Origin: Arthrobacter oryzae
GTDB taxonomy: Bacteria; Actinomycetota; Actinomycetes; Actinomycetales; Micrococcaceae
Reading direction: 5' to 3'
Length of the DNA: 64,000 bases
NCBI RefSeq assembly: GCF_030812315.1
Contig: NZ_JAUSSM010000001.1
Location: 620,001 to 684,000, forward strand
In this document: one piece after another, positions 36,575-45,864 of the stretch
How the letters are laid out: each line of letters starts with the position of its first letter
Numbering within the stretch: position 1 is the first letter of the stretch
Notes under the pieces: generated by a model
Told to the model about the DNA's origin: nothing
Database searches by the model: none
Seen by the model: only the letters and a program-made list of their open reading frames with translations
Made by a program: the position numbers and the translations under genes

Positions 36575-38029
36575 ATGGCAAAGACATTGGCCGAGAAAGT
36601 CTGGGACGCGCACGTGGTGCGCAAAGGCGACGGCGAAGGTGCCAACGCCCAGCCGGACCTTCTCTACATCGACCTCCACCTGGTGCATGAAGTCACGTCC
36701 CCGCAGGCCTTCGAAGGGCTCCGCCTGGCCGGCAGGAAACTGCGCCGCCCGGACCTCACCATCGCCACCGAGGACCACAACACCCCGACGCTGGACATCG
36801 ACAAGCCTATCGCCGATCTCACCAGCCGGACGCAGATCCAGACCTTGCGCAACAACTGCGCGGAATTCGGCGTCCGCCTGCATTCCCTGGGCGACGCCGA
36901 GCAGGGAATCGTCCACGTGGTGGGCCCCCAGCTCGGGCTCACCCAGCCAGGCATGACCGTGGTCTGCGGCGATTCGCATACCTCCACGCACGGAGCATTC
37001 GGCGCGCTGGCCATGGGCATCGGCACGTCCGAGGTTGAACACGTCATGGCCACGCAGACGCTGTCCCTGAAGCCGTTCAAGACCATGGCGATCAACGTCG
37101 AGGGCACGCTCCGCCCCGGTGTTTCGGCGAAGGACATCATCCTGGCCGTCATCGCGAAGATCGGCACCGGCGGCGGGCAGGGCTACGTCCTGGAATACCG
37201 CGGCTCAGCGATCCGCGCGCTGTCCATGGAAGCCCGGATGACCATCTGCAACATGTCCATCGAAGCCGGTGCACGCGCAGGCCTGGTGGCCCCGGACCAG
37301 ACCACCTACGACTACATGTACGGACGCCCGCACGCGCCGCAGGGTGCGGAGTGGGACGCCGCCGTCGAATACTGGAACACGCTGCGCTCCGAAGACGACG
37401 CGACGTTCGACGTTGAGGTGGACCTCGACGCCGACACCCTGGAACCCTTTGTTACGTGGGGCACCAACCCGGGCCAGGGCGTTTCACTGTCCTCGAAGGT
37501 TCCCTCCCCTGAAGACTTCGGTGATGAAAACGCCAAGGCCGCGGCCGAGCGGGCACTGCAGTACATGGGCCTGGAAGCCGGCACGCCGATGAAGGAGATC
37601 CGGGTGGACACGGTGTTCCTGGGCTCCTGCACGAACTCCCGGATGGAGGACCTGCGTGCCGCCGCGGACATCATTCGCGGCCGTACGAAGGACCCGAACA
37701 TCCGGATGCTCGTGGTGCCGGGATCGGCACGCGTCCGGCTCGAAGCGGAAGCGGAGGGCCTGGACAGGGTCTTCAAGGACTTCGGAGCCGAATGGCGCTT
37801 CGCGGGCTGTTCCATGTGCCTGGGCATGAACCCCGACCAGCTGGAGCCGGGCGAACGCTGCGCATCCACGTCCAACCGCAACTTCGAGGGACGCCAGGGC
37901 AAGGGCGGCCGCACCCACCTCGTCTCACCCGTAGTGGCAGCAGCGACGGCAGTGCGTGGCACGCTCAGTTCGCCGTCGGACCTGGACCCCGCCCCGGAGT
38001 CTGCCGCCGTCGGCATCAGCGCCGCCTAG
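36575..38029 (+). CDS. leuC: 3-isopropylmalate dehydratase large subunit
   Basis: With LeuD, isomerises 2-isopropylmalate to 3-isopropylmalate through an Fe4S4 cluster. 484 residues, actinobacterial length. Aconitase-type motifs: [48 protein letters not shown], and cluster ligands in FLGSCTNSR and [11 protein letters not shown]. Two ATGs lie 6 nt apart; the second is chosen because GAAGGGAG is 7 nt before it. leuD follows by 68 bp. Confidence 0.98.
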   Translation: MAKTLAEKVWDAHVVRKGDGEGANAQPDLLYIDLHLVHEVTSPQAFEGLRLAGRKLRRPDLTIATEDHNTPTLDIDKPIADLTSRTQIQTLRNNCAEFGVRLHSLGDAEQGIVHVVGPQLGLTQPGMTVVCGDSHTSTHGAFGALAMGIGTSEVEHVMATQTLSLKPFKTMAINVEGTLRPGVSAKDIILAVIAKIGTGGGQGYVLEYRGSAIRALSMEARMTICNMSIEAGARAGLVAPDQTTYDYMYGRPHAPQGAEWDAAVEYWNTLRSEDDATFDVEVDLDADTLEPFVTWGTNPGQGVSLSSKVPSPEDFGDENAKAAAERALQYMGLEAGTPMKEIRVDTVFLGSCTNSRMEDLRAAADIIRGRTKDPNIRMLVVPGSARVRLEAEAEGLDRVFKDFGAEWRFAGCSMCLGMNPDQLEPGERCASTSNRNFEGRQGKGGRTHLVSPVVAAATAVRGTLSSPSDLDPAPESAAVGISAA

Positions 38030-38097
38030 ATAGCGCTGACCAGTTCCCGCCGTTTAGACGACGCCGCCTAGACCTACCAAGCACCGAAGGATCCGCC

Positions 38098-38700
38098 ATG
38101 GAAAAGTTCAGCACCCACACCGGGATCGGCGTACCGCTGCGCCAGAGCAACGTGGACACCGACCAGATCATCCCCGCCGTCTACCTCAAGCGCATCACCC
38201 GCACGGGCTTCGAGGACGCACTCTTTGCCGCCTGGCGCAAGGACCCGGCGTTCATCCTGAACCAGGAACCGTTCAACGCCGGCTCCGTGCTGGTGGCCGG
38301 ACCCGACTTCGGCACCGGGTCCTCCCGCGAGCACGCCGTCTGGGCACTGAAGGATTACGGCTTCAAGACCGTCCTGTCCTCCCGGTTCGCCGATATCTTC
38401 CGCGGCAACTCCGGCAAGCAGGGCCTGCTGGCCGCCGAACTCGCCCAGGATGACATTGAACTCATCTGGAAGGTGCTGGAGAACGCCCCGGGCACCGAGG
38501 TGACGGTGGACCTCGTTTCGAAGACAGTGACCTGCGGCAACGTGGTGGCGCCGTTCGAGATTGACGACTACACACGCTGGCGCCTCCTGGAGGGCCTGGA
38601 CGACATCGGACTGACCCTCCAGCACGAGGAAGACATCACGGCCTACGAGGCAACCAGGCCCGCTTTCAAGCCGAAGACCCTCCCTGCGCGGCTGTCCTAG
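38098..38700 (+). CDS. leuD: 3-isopropylmalate dehydratase small subunit
   Basis: Supplies the swivelling substrate domain for LeuC. 200 residues. [33 protein letters not shown] at the start and the conserved [24 protein letters not shown] near residue 65 identify it. AAGGATCC stands in the ribosome-site position. The intergenic 68 bp contain no terminator, so it belongs to the leuCD operon. Confidence 0.98.
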   Translation: MEKFSTHTGIGVPLRQSNVDTDQIIPAVYLKRITRTGFEDALFAAWRKDPAFILNQEPFNAGSVLVAGPDFGTGSSREHAVWALKDYGFKTVLSSRFADIFRGNSGKQGLLAAELAQDDIELIWKVLENAPGTEVTVDLVSKTVTCGNVVAPFEIDDYTRWRLLEGLDDIGLTLQHEEDITAYEATRPAFKPKTLPARLS

Positions 38701-38707
38701 ACGGGAC

Positions 38708-38732
38708 GCTATTACCGGAGGCTATTACCGGA
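38708..38732. repeat. Short tandem repeat after leuD
   Basis: GCTATTACCGGA occurs twice, one base apart (38708-38719, 38721-38732). No function is evident. Confidence 0.8.
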
Positions 38733-38901
38733 CGGACGCGCCACGCCGCGGAGCCGTTCCCGGACGCTGCTGCGCCCGCTCCCGGACCCTTGCTGAACCC
38801 CCGGGAAGCGCGCCGTATTTCAGATCGGTAACCCAAGCTCCTATGCTTAGCTGGAGCCTTTGTAAGGATTTGGGGGCGAGAAGTCGTGAGGAAACCGGTA
38901 A

Positions 38902-40227
38902 ATGAGTAGTGTTCTGACAATCCGCGGAGGCGTCCCGCTGACTGGCCGCGTCACCGTTCGCGGGGCCAAGAATCTTGTCCCCAAGGCCATGGTGGCTGCC
39001 CTTCTGGGCAACGAGCCGTCCGTGTTGCGCAACGTTCCTGAGATCAAGGACGTCGAGGTTGTCACCAGCCTGCTCCAGCTCCACGGCGTCACCGTGGATA
39101 AGGACCCCGTCACCGGGGACCTCACCTTGGATCCGAAGGGCGCCAAGACCGCGTCCAGCACCGCCATTGACGCCCACGCCGGCGACTCCAGGATCCCGAT
39201 CCTGCTGTGCGGTCCGCTGATCCACGCCATCGGCGAGGCCTTCATTCCGGACCTGGGCGGCTGCAAGATCGGCGACCGCCCCATCGATTACCACCTGAAC
39301 GTCCTGCGTCAGTTCGGGGCCGTCGTCGAAAAGCGCCCGGGCGGCATCCACATTTCCGCGCCCAAGGGCCTTCAGGGGGCCAAGATCTCCCTGCCGTACC
39401 CGTCAGTGGGCGCCACGGAGCAGGTCCTGCTCAGCGCCACCCGGGCCGAGGGCATCACGGAGCTCTCGGGTGCCGCCACGGAACCGGAAATCATCGACCT
39501 CATTGCGGTTCTGCAGAAGATGGGCGCCATCATCAGCGTCCAGACAGACCGCACCATCCGGATTGAAGGCGTGAGGGACCTGGGCGGCTACAACCACCGC
39601 GCCCTCTCGGACCGCAACGAATCCGCGTCCTGGGCATCCGCCGCGCTTGTGACGCGCGGAGACATCTTTGTCGAGGGCGCCTCCCAGCGCGACATGATGA
39701 CCTTCCTGAACACCTACCGCAAGGTGGGAGGCGGCATGGACATCGGCGAGGACGGCATCCGTTTTTACCACCGCGGCGGCAAACTGAACCCGCTCGTCCT
39801 GGAGACGGACGTGCACCCGGGATTCATGACGGACTGGCAGCAGCCGCTCGTTGTGGCCCTGACCCAGGCCGAGGGCGTGTCGATCGTCCACGAGACCGTC
39901 TACGAGAACCGTTTCGGCTTCACTGACGCGCTCCTCCGGATGGGTGCCAACATCCAGGTCCACCGGGAATGCCTCGGAAGTGTGCCGTGCCGTTTCGGCC
40001 AGCGCAACTTCCTGCACTCGGCCGTCATCTCGGGTCCCACGCAGCTCAAGGGCACTGATATCGACGTCCCGGACCTCCGGGGCGGCTTTAGCCACCTCAT
40101 CGCAGCCCTGGCGGCCACCGGCACGTCCCGGGTGACCGGAATCGACATCATTAACCGCGGCTACGAGCGTTTCACCGAGAAGCTCGCCGGCCTGGGCGCC
40201 GATTTCGACATCACCTCAGCCAAGTAA
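38902..40227 (+). CDS. murA: UDP-N-acetylglucosamine 1-carboxyvinyltransferase
   Basis: Transfers enolpyruvate from PEP to UDP-GlcNAc, the first committed step of peptidoglycan synthesis; target of fosfomycin. 441 residues. It begins LTIRGGVPLTGRVTVRGAKNLVPKAMVAALL with the conserved KN pair; the catalytic Cys is in LGGCKIGDRPIDYHL near residue 118 (Cys retained, so not the Asp variant of mycobacteria). ALNAL-type pattern and a C-terminal RGGFSHLIAALAA motif are present. It heads a run with plsC, gpsA and ddl, all envelope precursor genes. Confidence 0.97.
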   Translation: MSSVLTIRGGVPLTGRVTVRGAKNLVPKAMVAALLGNEPSVLRNVPEIKDVEVVTSLLQLHGVTVDKDPVTGDLTLDPKGAKTASSTAIDAHAGDSRIPILLCGPLIHAIGEAFIPDLGGCKIGDRPIDYHLNVLRQFGAVVEKRPGGIHISAPKGLQGAKISLPYPSVGATEQVLLSATRAEGITELSGAATEPEIIDLIAVLQKMGAIISVQTDRTIRIEGVRDLGGYNHRALSDRNESASWASAALVTRGDIFVEGASQRDMMTFLNTYRKVGGGMDIGEDGIRFYHRGGKLNPLVLETDVHPGFMTDWQQPLVVALTQAEGVSIVHETVYENRFGFTDALLRMGANIQVHRECLGSVPCRFGQRNFLHSAVISGPTQLKGTDIDVPDLRGGFSHLIAALAATGTSRVTGIDIINRGYERFTEKLAGLGADFDITSAK

Positions 40228-40237
40228 CGGGGTCCCA

Positions 40238-40984
40238 GTGAAGGAAACGGCCAAGAGCCGCATCACCTTTGTCATCGTCGCCGGGATCGTCAGGCCCGTG
40301 ATGAACCTGCTCATGAACAAGAAGTGGGAAGGGCTGGAAAAGCTTCCGGCGGGCGGCTTCATCGCTGCCCCCAACCATTGCACGGAGATCGACCCGCTGG
40401 TCATCGGTCACCTGCTTTACAACCAGAAGCGGATGCCGCACTTCCTCGCCAAGGGCGGCCTCTTCAAGGTGCCGGTGGTCGGGGCCGTGTTGCGCGCCAC
40501 CAAGCAGATCCCGGTGGAACGCTCGACGGCGGGAGCCAACCGTTCGTTGAACGTCGCCAAGGAAGTGGTTGCCGAAGGCGGTGCAATCATCATCTACCCT
40601 GAAGGCACCCTGACCCGGGACCCGGACCTGTGGCCGATGAAGGGCCACACGGGCGCGGCCCGGATGGCGCTGGAGAGCGGTATTCCGGTTGTTCCCATGG
40701 CCCACTGGGGCGCACACCAGGTCTTCCCCCGCTACGCAAAGCGCTTCCACCTGTTCCCCCGCCGGACTTCCCGCGTCATCGTGGGAGATCCCGTGGACCT
40801 TAGCGCTTTTGAGGGCCGTCCGCTGGACAAAGCCACGCTGGCGGCGGCCACCGCCGTCATCATGGACGCCATCACCGGGCTGCTGGCAACCCTGCGGTCG
40901 GAGCAGCCTCCCGCCGAACGGTGGGACCCGGCTGCCCACAACCAGAGCAAACACGGACGCAACATCGAATGGGACGGCAAATGA
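40238..40984 (+). CDS. 1-acyl-sn-glycerol-3-phosphate acyltransferase family protein
   Basis: Transfers acyl chains to lysophosphatidate or a related lipid at the membrane. 248 residues from a GTG, 11 bp after murA. PlsC motifs: APNHCTEIDPLVIG (NHx4D), TKQIPVERS, IIYPEGTLTRDPDLWPMKGHTGAARM and IPVVPMAHWG. A hydrophobic N-terminal segment (ITFVIVAGIVRPVMNLLM) may bind the membrane. It overlaps gpsA (ATGA), so the two form a phospholipid precursor pair. Confidence 0.92.
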   Translation: MKETAKSRITFVIVAGIVRPVMNLLMNKKWEGLEKLPAGGFIAAPNHCTEIDPLVIGHLLYNQKRMPHFLAKGGLFKVPVVGAVLRATKQIPVERSTAGANRSLNVAKEVVAEGGAIIIYPEGTLTRDPDLWPMKGHTGAARMALESGIPVVPMAHWGAHQVFPRYAKRFHLFPRRTSRVIVGDPVDLSAFEGRPLDKATLAAATAVIMDAITGLLATLRSEQPPAERWDPAAHNQSKHGRNIEWDGK

Positions 40985-42033
40985 CCCAGGAACAGGCCGC
41001 AGCGGGCTCAGCGAAATCGGTCGCCGTCCTCGGAGCCGGCTCCTGGGGCACCACCTTTGCCAAGATCCTCGCGGATGCGGCCACGGCATCCGGCGTTGAA
41101 CGGAACATCCGGCTCTGGGGCCGCCGCAGCGAAGTCGTTGAGCAAATCAACACCCGGCACCGCAACCCGCAGTACCTCAAGGAGATTGACCTCCCGCACA
41201 GCATCACCGCATCCACCGAGGTCGCGGACGTGCTCTCCGGCGCAGACCTTGTGGTCCTGGCCGTTCCCGCCCAGTCCCTGCGGCTGCAGCTTCGCGAGTG
41301 GCGGCACCTGATCTCACCGGACGCCCTGGTGGTTTCCCTGATGAAGGGGCTGGAGCTCAGTTCGGACGCCCGGATGAGCGAAGTCATCTGTGAGGAACTG
41401 GGAATCAAAGCAGACCGCGTTGCCGTGGTCTCCGGACCGAACCTGGCCATGGAAATTGCCAGGGAGGAACCGACGGCGTCGGTCGTGGCCTGCTCGGACG
41501 CCGAGGCGGCCTCATGGATCGCGCGCAGCTGCACCGCACCGTACTTCCGTCCCTACACCACCAGCGACGTCGTCGGCGTTGAAATCGGCGGCATCGTCAA
41601 GAACGTCATTGCCCTGGCCGTGGGCATCTGCGAAGGCAAACAGATGGGCGACAACACCAAGGCATCCGTGATTACCCGCGGGCTTGCGGAGACGTCCAGG
41701 CTGGCGCTGGCACTTGGGGGAGAGGCTCAGACCATGGCGGGCCTCGCAGGCCTGGGGGATTTGGTGGCCACCTGCTCCTCGCCCCTGTCCCGTAACCACA
41801 CCGCCGGACGCCTCCTCGGCAAGGGGCTAACGCTGGAACAGGTGGCAGCGGAAATGACCCAGACGGCCGAAGGGATCAAGTCGGGCCAGGCCGTGCATGA
41901 ACTTGCCGGGAAGCTCGGCGTCGAAATGCCCATCACGGCGGCAGTGGTTGCCGTCCTGGCCGGAAAATTGTCCGTTGACGAACTGGGACCGCTGCTGCTG
42001 GCCCGGGACCTTAAATCCGAAGGCGATTACTGA
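40981..42033 (+). CDS. gpsA: Glycerol-3-phosphate dehydrogenase [NAD(P)+]
   Basis: Reduces dihydroxyacetone phosphate to sn-glycerol 3-phosphate for phospholipid synthesis. 350 residues. Rossmann motif VAVLGAGSWGTTFAKIL near residue 15; conserved SGPNLAMEIAREEPTASVVA near 150; catalytic Lys in EIGGIVKNVIALAVGICEG near 205; and AGLGDLVATCSSPLSRNHTAG near 265. Starts within the acyltransferase stop (ATGA) and is followed after 2 bp by ddl, so it sits in a tight operon. Confidence 0.97.
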   Translation: MTQEQAAAGSAKSVAVLGAGSWGTTFAKILADAATASGVERNIRLWGRRSEVVEQINTRHRNPQYLKEIDLPHSITASTEVADVLSGADLVVLAVPAQSLRLQLREWRHLISPDALVVSLMKGLELSSDARMSEVICEELGIKADRVAVVSGPNLAMEIAREEPTASVVACSDAEAASWIARSCTAPYFRPYTTSDVVGVEIGGIVKNVIALAVGICEGKQMGDNTKASVITRGLAETSRLALALGGEAQTMAGLAGLGDLVATCSSPLSRNHTAGRLLGKGLTLEQVAAEMTQTAEGIKSGQAVHELAGKLGVEMPITAAVVAVLAGKLSVDELGPLLLARDLKSEGDY

Positions 42034-42035
42034 CT

Positions 42036-43184
42036 GTGTCGGAAGAACAATTGAACAAGAACACCGGTGGGGCCCACGCCAAACCACGCGTTGCCGTTTT
42101 GTTTGGGGGCCGTTCGAGTGAGCACGCCGTCAGCTGCGTGACGGCTGCCGGCGTTCTCGGCGCCATCGACTATGACAAGTACGATGTCATCCCCATTGGC
42201 ATCGCCAAGACCGGCCAGTGGGTCCTTGCCTTGGGGGACACCCGGCAGTGGTCCCTCTCGGCCTCCTCGCTGCCAGAAGTGGCGCCGTCGGCCCGGACAG
42301 TCACGCTCGCCGAAATCGGGGGCGAACACCAGCTGATCGTCGCCTCACCGAACGAAGTCCCGCAGGAACTCGGCTCCGTGGACGTTGTCTTTCCGCTGCT
42401 CCATGGACCGTTCGGCGAGGACGGCACCATCCAGGGACTGCTGGAGCTCTCGGACACCCGCTACGTGGGTGCCGGTGTCCTCGCGTCCGCGGTCGGCATG
42501 GACAAGCACTACATGAAGGTCGTCTTCGAAGCCGCCGGCCTGCAGGTGGGTCCGTACATCGCAGTGACGGACCGCCAGTGGATCACTGACCCCGAATCTG
42601 TCCGCAAACGCGTTGACCTGCTGGGGTACCCCGTGTTCGTCAAGCCTGCCAGGGCGGGATCCTCGATGGGCATCTCCAAGGTGGACTCCCTGGAGGGGCT
42701 GGACGCGGCCATCGAGGCTGCCCGTGAGCACGACCTCAAACTCGTGATCGAAGCCGGAATCGTGGGCCGCGAAATCGAGTGCGCCGTCCTGGAAGGGCGG
42801 GGCACCGACAGCCCGCGGACCTCGATGCCGGGCGAGATCGCAGTGGCACCGGGTGAGCACGAGTTCTATGACTTCAATGCCAAATACGTGGAGGACGACG
42901 CCGCCTCGCTGAGCTGCCCGGCCGACATCCCTGACGAAGCTATCGCCCGGGTCCGCGAGCTTGCCGCCGCGGCGTTCGATGCTGTGGGAGCGGAGGGCCT
43001 CAGCAGGGTTGACTTCTTCTACACCCCCGACGGTGAGCTGATCATCAACGAGATCAACACCATGCCCGGCTTCACGCCCAAGAGCATGTACCCGCAGATG
43101 TGGGCTGCCTCCGGACTCAGCTATGCGGACCTGATCGACGAACTCATCTACCTGGCACTGCACAGGAAGACCGGGCTGCGCTAA
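42036..43184 (+). CDS. ddl: D-alanine--D-alanine ligase
   Basis: Joins two D-alanines with ATP for the peptidoglycan stem peptide. 382 residues from a GTG. ATP-grasp ligase: VAVLFGGRSSEHAVSCVTA at the start, LLHGPFGEDGTIQGLLELSDTRYVGAGVLASAVGMDKHYMK in the middle, KPARAGSSMGISKV, and ELIINEINTMPGFTPKSMYPQMWAASG near the end. Last gene of the murA-ddl run; the next gene is convergent. Confidence 0.97.
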   Translation: MSEEQLNKNTGGAHAKPRVAVLFGGRSSEHAVSCVTAAGVLGAIDYDKYDVIPIGIAKTGQWVLALGDTRQWSLSASSLPEVAPSARTVTLAEIGGEHQLIVASPNEVPQELGSVDVVFPLLHGPFGEDGTIQGLLELSDTRYVGAGVLASAVGMDKHYMKVVFEAAGLQVGPYIAVTDRQWITDPESVRKRVDLLGYPVFVKPARAGSSMGISKVDSLEGLDAAIEAAREHDLKLVIEAGIVGREIECAVLEGRGTDSPRTSMPGEIAVAPGEHEFYDFNAKYVEDDAASLSCPADIPDEAIARVRELAAAAFDAVGAEGLSRVDFFYTPDGELIINEINTMPGFTPKSMYPQMWAASGLSYADLIDELIYLALHRKTGLR

Positions 43185-43216
43185 CCGCTATTGCCGCTCC
43201 GGCTAGTGTCGCTGCG

Positions 43217-43720
43217 CTACTGCCCGGTGGGCAGGTTCCGCAACTCTTCCTGGCCCACGCAGTTCCTGGTGGCCTTGATCTTCCCGGCAGCGGCGGAAAG
43301 TTCCGCCAGCACGGTCGCGGAACTGATCTGGTCCGGGTCCATGAGGATCTCTGTGGCCGGTTCACGGCCGAACGTCGTCAGCGTCCATACGGGGTCGCCT
43401 TCCTTGATGACCCAGTCAATGCCGTTGACGCTGACGCAGCGGTCGGTGGTGGGGCCGGGAACGTTGACCCCGCAGCGCAGGATGACCTTGGACGGATCGC
43501 CCCAGGCAGCGGTTGCCTGGGCATTGGTCTTACGCAGCCCGGCGTCACCCATGGTGTCCGGAAGGGCAACCATCATGGGGGCGCAGGCAGGGTTGGCCGC
43601 ATCCTTGGCCGGTGACACGTCCACCACCGGGGCGCACGCGCTGAGGGCCAGCACCACGGCCGCCGCCGTTGCCGGCAGGCGAAGCGAGCGGATGGAAACC
43701 GGGGTGCGGAGCTGGTGCAT
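43217..43720 (-). CDS. DUF3515 family lipoprotein
   Basis: 167 residues. Signal with lipobox ALSAC ending at Cys29, followed by the DUF3515 module: CAPMMVALPDTMGD, TNAQATAAWGDPSKVILRCGVNVP, RCVSVNGIDWVI and FGREPATEILMDPD. Members are single-copy actinobacterial lipoproteins nearly always beside ddl or thiL, as here; the function is unknown, perhaps in the cell wall. Minus-strand TAGGCT lies 6 nt before the ATG (leaderless). Confidence 0.9.
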   Translation of the reverse strand: MHQLRTPVSIRSLRLPATAAAVVLALSACAPVVDVSPAKDAANPACAPMMVALPDTMGDAGLRKTNAQATAAWGDPSKVILRCGVNVPGPTTDRCVSVNGIDWVIKEGDPVWTLTTFGREPATEILMDPDQISSATVLAELSAAAGKIKATRNCVGQEELRNLPTGQ

Positions 43721-43726
43721 GTTTTA

Positions 43727-43732
43727 AGCCTA
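43727..43732 (-). promoter_or_regulatory. -10 box of the DUF3515 gene (leaderless start)
   Basis: Minus-strand TAGGCT, 6 nt before the ATG; no ribosome site. Confidence 0.4.
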
Positions 43733-43802
43733 TCCCGCCCCGGCATGCCGGACGGACGCCTGCCCGGGGCGGGCCCAGGGAACGGATGTCGGTCCCGGAC
43801 TG

Positions 43803-43808
43803 TAGCGT
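43803..43808 (+). promoter_or_regulatory. -10 box of thiL (leaderless start)
   Basis: TAGCGT, 6 nt before the GTG start; no ribosome site. Confidence 0.4.
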
Positions 43809-43814
43809 AGTGCT

Positions 43815-44840
43815 GTGCCTGAAAATCACCTCACCGTCGCCGGACTTTCCGAGTCCGAACTCCTCGCCAAGATCTTCCCCCGACTTAACAACGGACCCGC
43901 ACAGGGCACGGCGCTCCTGCTTGGGCCCGGGGATGACGCTGCCATTGTGGCAGCACCGGACGGGCGGACAGTGGTCAGCATTGACACCCAGGTGCAGGAC
44001 CAGGATTTCCGGCTGGTGTGGCGCAACGGGTACCGGACTACAGGCTTCGACGTCGGCTGGAAGGCCGCGGCACAGAACCTTAGCGACATCAATGCCATGG
44101 GTGCGCGGTCCACGTCGATGGTGGTGAGCCTGACGCTGCCGCCGGAGACGGCGGTCTCCTGGGTGGAGGACTTTGCGGACGGACTGTCCCATGCCATCCG
44201 TGACCTTGGCGCTGCCGGTTGTTCCGTCGCCGGCGGGGACCTGGGCCGGGGCCGGGAGCTCGCCGTTACCGTGGCCATCCTGGGGACCCTGGATGGAAGG
44301 GAAGCTGTACTGCGCTCAGGTGCCCGCCCGGGTCATACCGTTGCGCTGGCCGGAACGGTGGGGCACGCGGCGGCCGGGCTTGCCCTGCTTGAGTCCGGGC
44401 CAGGGGTTGACCTGCTGACGCCGGAGCAGCGAGCCATTATGGACAGGCAATGCCGCCCGCTTCCGCCACTGGCTGCGGGACCGGCAGCGCTCGCCGCCGG
44501 GGCCTCGGCAATGATGGATATTTCCGACGGCCTGATCCGCGACGGCAGCCGCCTGGCTGCGGCGAGCGGCGTCGTCCTGGACCTGGATCCGGCCGTGCTG
44601 AAGCACCTCACCGGTCCTTTGTCTGCAGCCGCTGACGCAGTAGGCGGGGATCCCATGGCATGGGTGCTTGGCGGCGGGGAAGATCATGGACTTCTGGCCA
44701 CATTCCCCGCGGACGTACAGCTGCCTCCGGGTTTCGCTGCGATAGGCTCAGTAGAAGCCCTTGCACCAATGGAAAGCACTGGCGTCAAGATAGCGGGCAG
44801 GCCCGCTGAGACTGTGGGATGGGATCACTTTGCAGACTAA
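43815..44840 (+). CDS. thiL: Thiamine-monophosphate kinase
   Basis: Phosphorylates thiamine phosphate to the active cofactor thiamine diphosphate with ATP. 341 residues from a GTG. AIR-synthase-like fold: LLLGPGDDAAIVAAPDGRTVVS near residue 37, GFDVGWKAAAQNLSDINAMGA near 78, and MMDISDGLIRDGSRLA near 230, then GGGEDHGLLATFPAD. Shares its start region with a divergent DUF3515 gene and overlaps the DAK2 gene by 11 bp. Confidence 0.96.
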   Translation: MPENHLTVAGLSESELLAKIFPRLNNGPAQGTALLLGPGDDAAIVAAPDGRTVVSIDTQVQDQDFRLVWRNGYRTTGFDVGWKAAAQNLSDINAMGARSTSMVVSLTLPPETAVSWVEDFADGLSHAIRDLGAAGCSVAGGDLGRGRELAVTVAILGTLDGREAVLRSGARPGHTVALAGTVGHAAAGLALLESGPGVDLLTPEQRAIMDRQCRPLPPLAAGPAALAAGASAMMDISDGLIRDGSRLAAASGVVLDLDPAVLKHLTGPLSAAADAVGGDPMAWVLGGGEDHGLLATFPADVQLPPGFAAIGSVEALAPMESTGVKIAGRPAETVGWDHFAD

Positions 44841-45864
44841 GATTGCCGCCAACGCGCAAGCGATGAAGCGGTGGTTGGGCAAGGCCGAAACAGCGCTCGG
44901 GAACCACAGCGACCGGCTCAATGCGATCAACATTTTTCCCGTGGCCGACGGCGATACCGGCACCAACCTCTATCTGACCGTCCGTGCCGCTGCGCAGGCC
45001 CTCAGCAGCCCCGCAGCACCGCATGACCCCGGGACAGCGAACCGGGCCGCGGGGATCCACAGCCAGCAGGACGTCGGGGCAGTCCTTGCTCGGGCCGGCC
45101 AGGCCGCCATGGAACAGGCACGCGGCAACTCGGGAACCTTGTTCTCGGTGTTTCTGTGCGCCGCCGCCGAGCCTTTGGCCGGGCACACCCGCCTCAGCTC
45201 GCCGTTGCTGGCAGCGGCGCTGAACCGGGCCCAGATCCGGGCCTGGTCCGCGCTGAGCGACCCCGTTCCGGGGACCATGCTGTCCGTCATGGAGGCGGCT
45301 GCGCGGGCGGCAGCTGCGGTGGACGCCGACCAGAACGGGGACGACAGCAACCATGCCCTGGGCCTGGCCCTGGACGCAGCGGTTGAGGCGGCCCTCGAAG
45401 CGGTCGTCCGGACCGAAGACCAGCTGGCCGCCCTGCACGAAGCCCATGTCGTTGACGCGGGAGGGGTGGGCATGCTGCTGATCCTGGACTGCCTGCGCTC
45501 CGCTGTGCTGGGCGAAGAACTTCAAAGCGAATTGCTGGACGGCCTGCACGGCTACGACGTCCAGGATCCCCACATCCACGCGGACATGCCGGACGACGAC
45601 GGCGTGGAAGTCATGTGCACCATCAGCCTTTCGCCCCTGGACGCGGCCACGCTGCGCCAACGGCTGGACGAGATGGGTGATTCGGTGATTATGAGCCAGG
45701 TGGGCGGCGCCATGGGCGCCGACGGAAAGTACCGCTGGCGTGTGCACGTCCATGTTCCTGCCCCCGAACCGGCCGTGGCACTGATTGGTTCGCTTGGGGA
45801 ACCGACGGAAATCTCAGTCAGCCAGCTCGCCCTGCCGCGGGACCCCGCCGGACATGAACACTGA
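44830..45864 (+). CDS. DAK2 domain protein, short (FakA/YloV N-terminal and middle parts only)
   Basis: 344 residues from a TTG inside the thiL end. The N-terminal DAK2 domain (1-200) has the nucleotide/metal motif NIFPVADGDTGTNLYLTV near residue 36 and RGNSGTLFSVFL near 97. A middle domain follows (240-330), HVHVPAPEP, like the FAKM region. The C-terminal substrate-related domain that makes up the rest of FakA/YloV (usually 520-600 residues) is missing; recG starts within the last codons. FakA-type proteins phosphorylate fatty acids with a FakB partner; no FakB/DegV gene lies here. Activity is uncertain. Confidence 0.8.
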   Translation: MQTKIAANAQAMKRWLGKAETALGNHSDRLNAINIFPVADGDTGTNLYLTVRAAAQALSSPAAPHDPGTANRAAGIHSQQDVGAVLARAGQAAMEQARGNSGTLFSVFLCAAAEPLAGHTRLSSPLLAAALNRAQIRAWSALSDPVPGTMLSVMEAAARAAAAVDADQNGDDSNHALGLALDAAVEAALEAVVRTEDQLAALHEAHVVDAGGVGMLLILDCLRSAVLGEELQSELLDGLHGYDVQDPHIHADMPDDDGVEVMCTISLSPLDAATLRQRLDEMGDSVIMSQVGGAMGADGKYRWRVHVHVPAPEPAVALIGSLGEPTEISVSQLALPRDPAGHEH

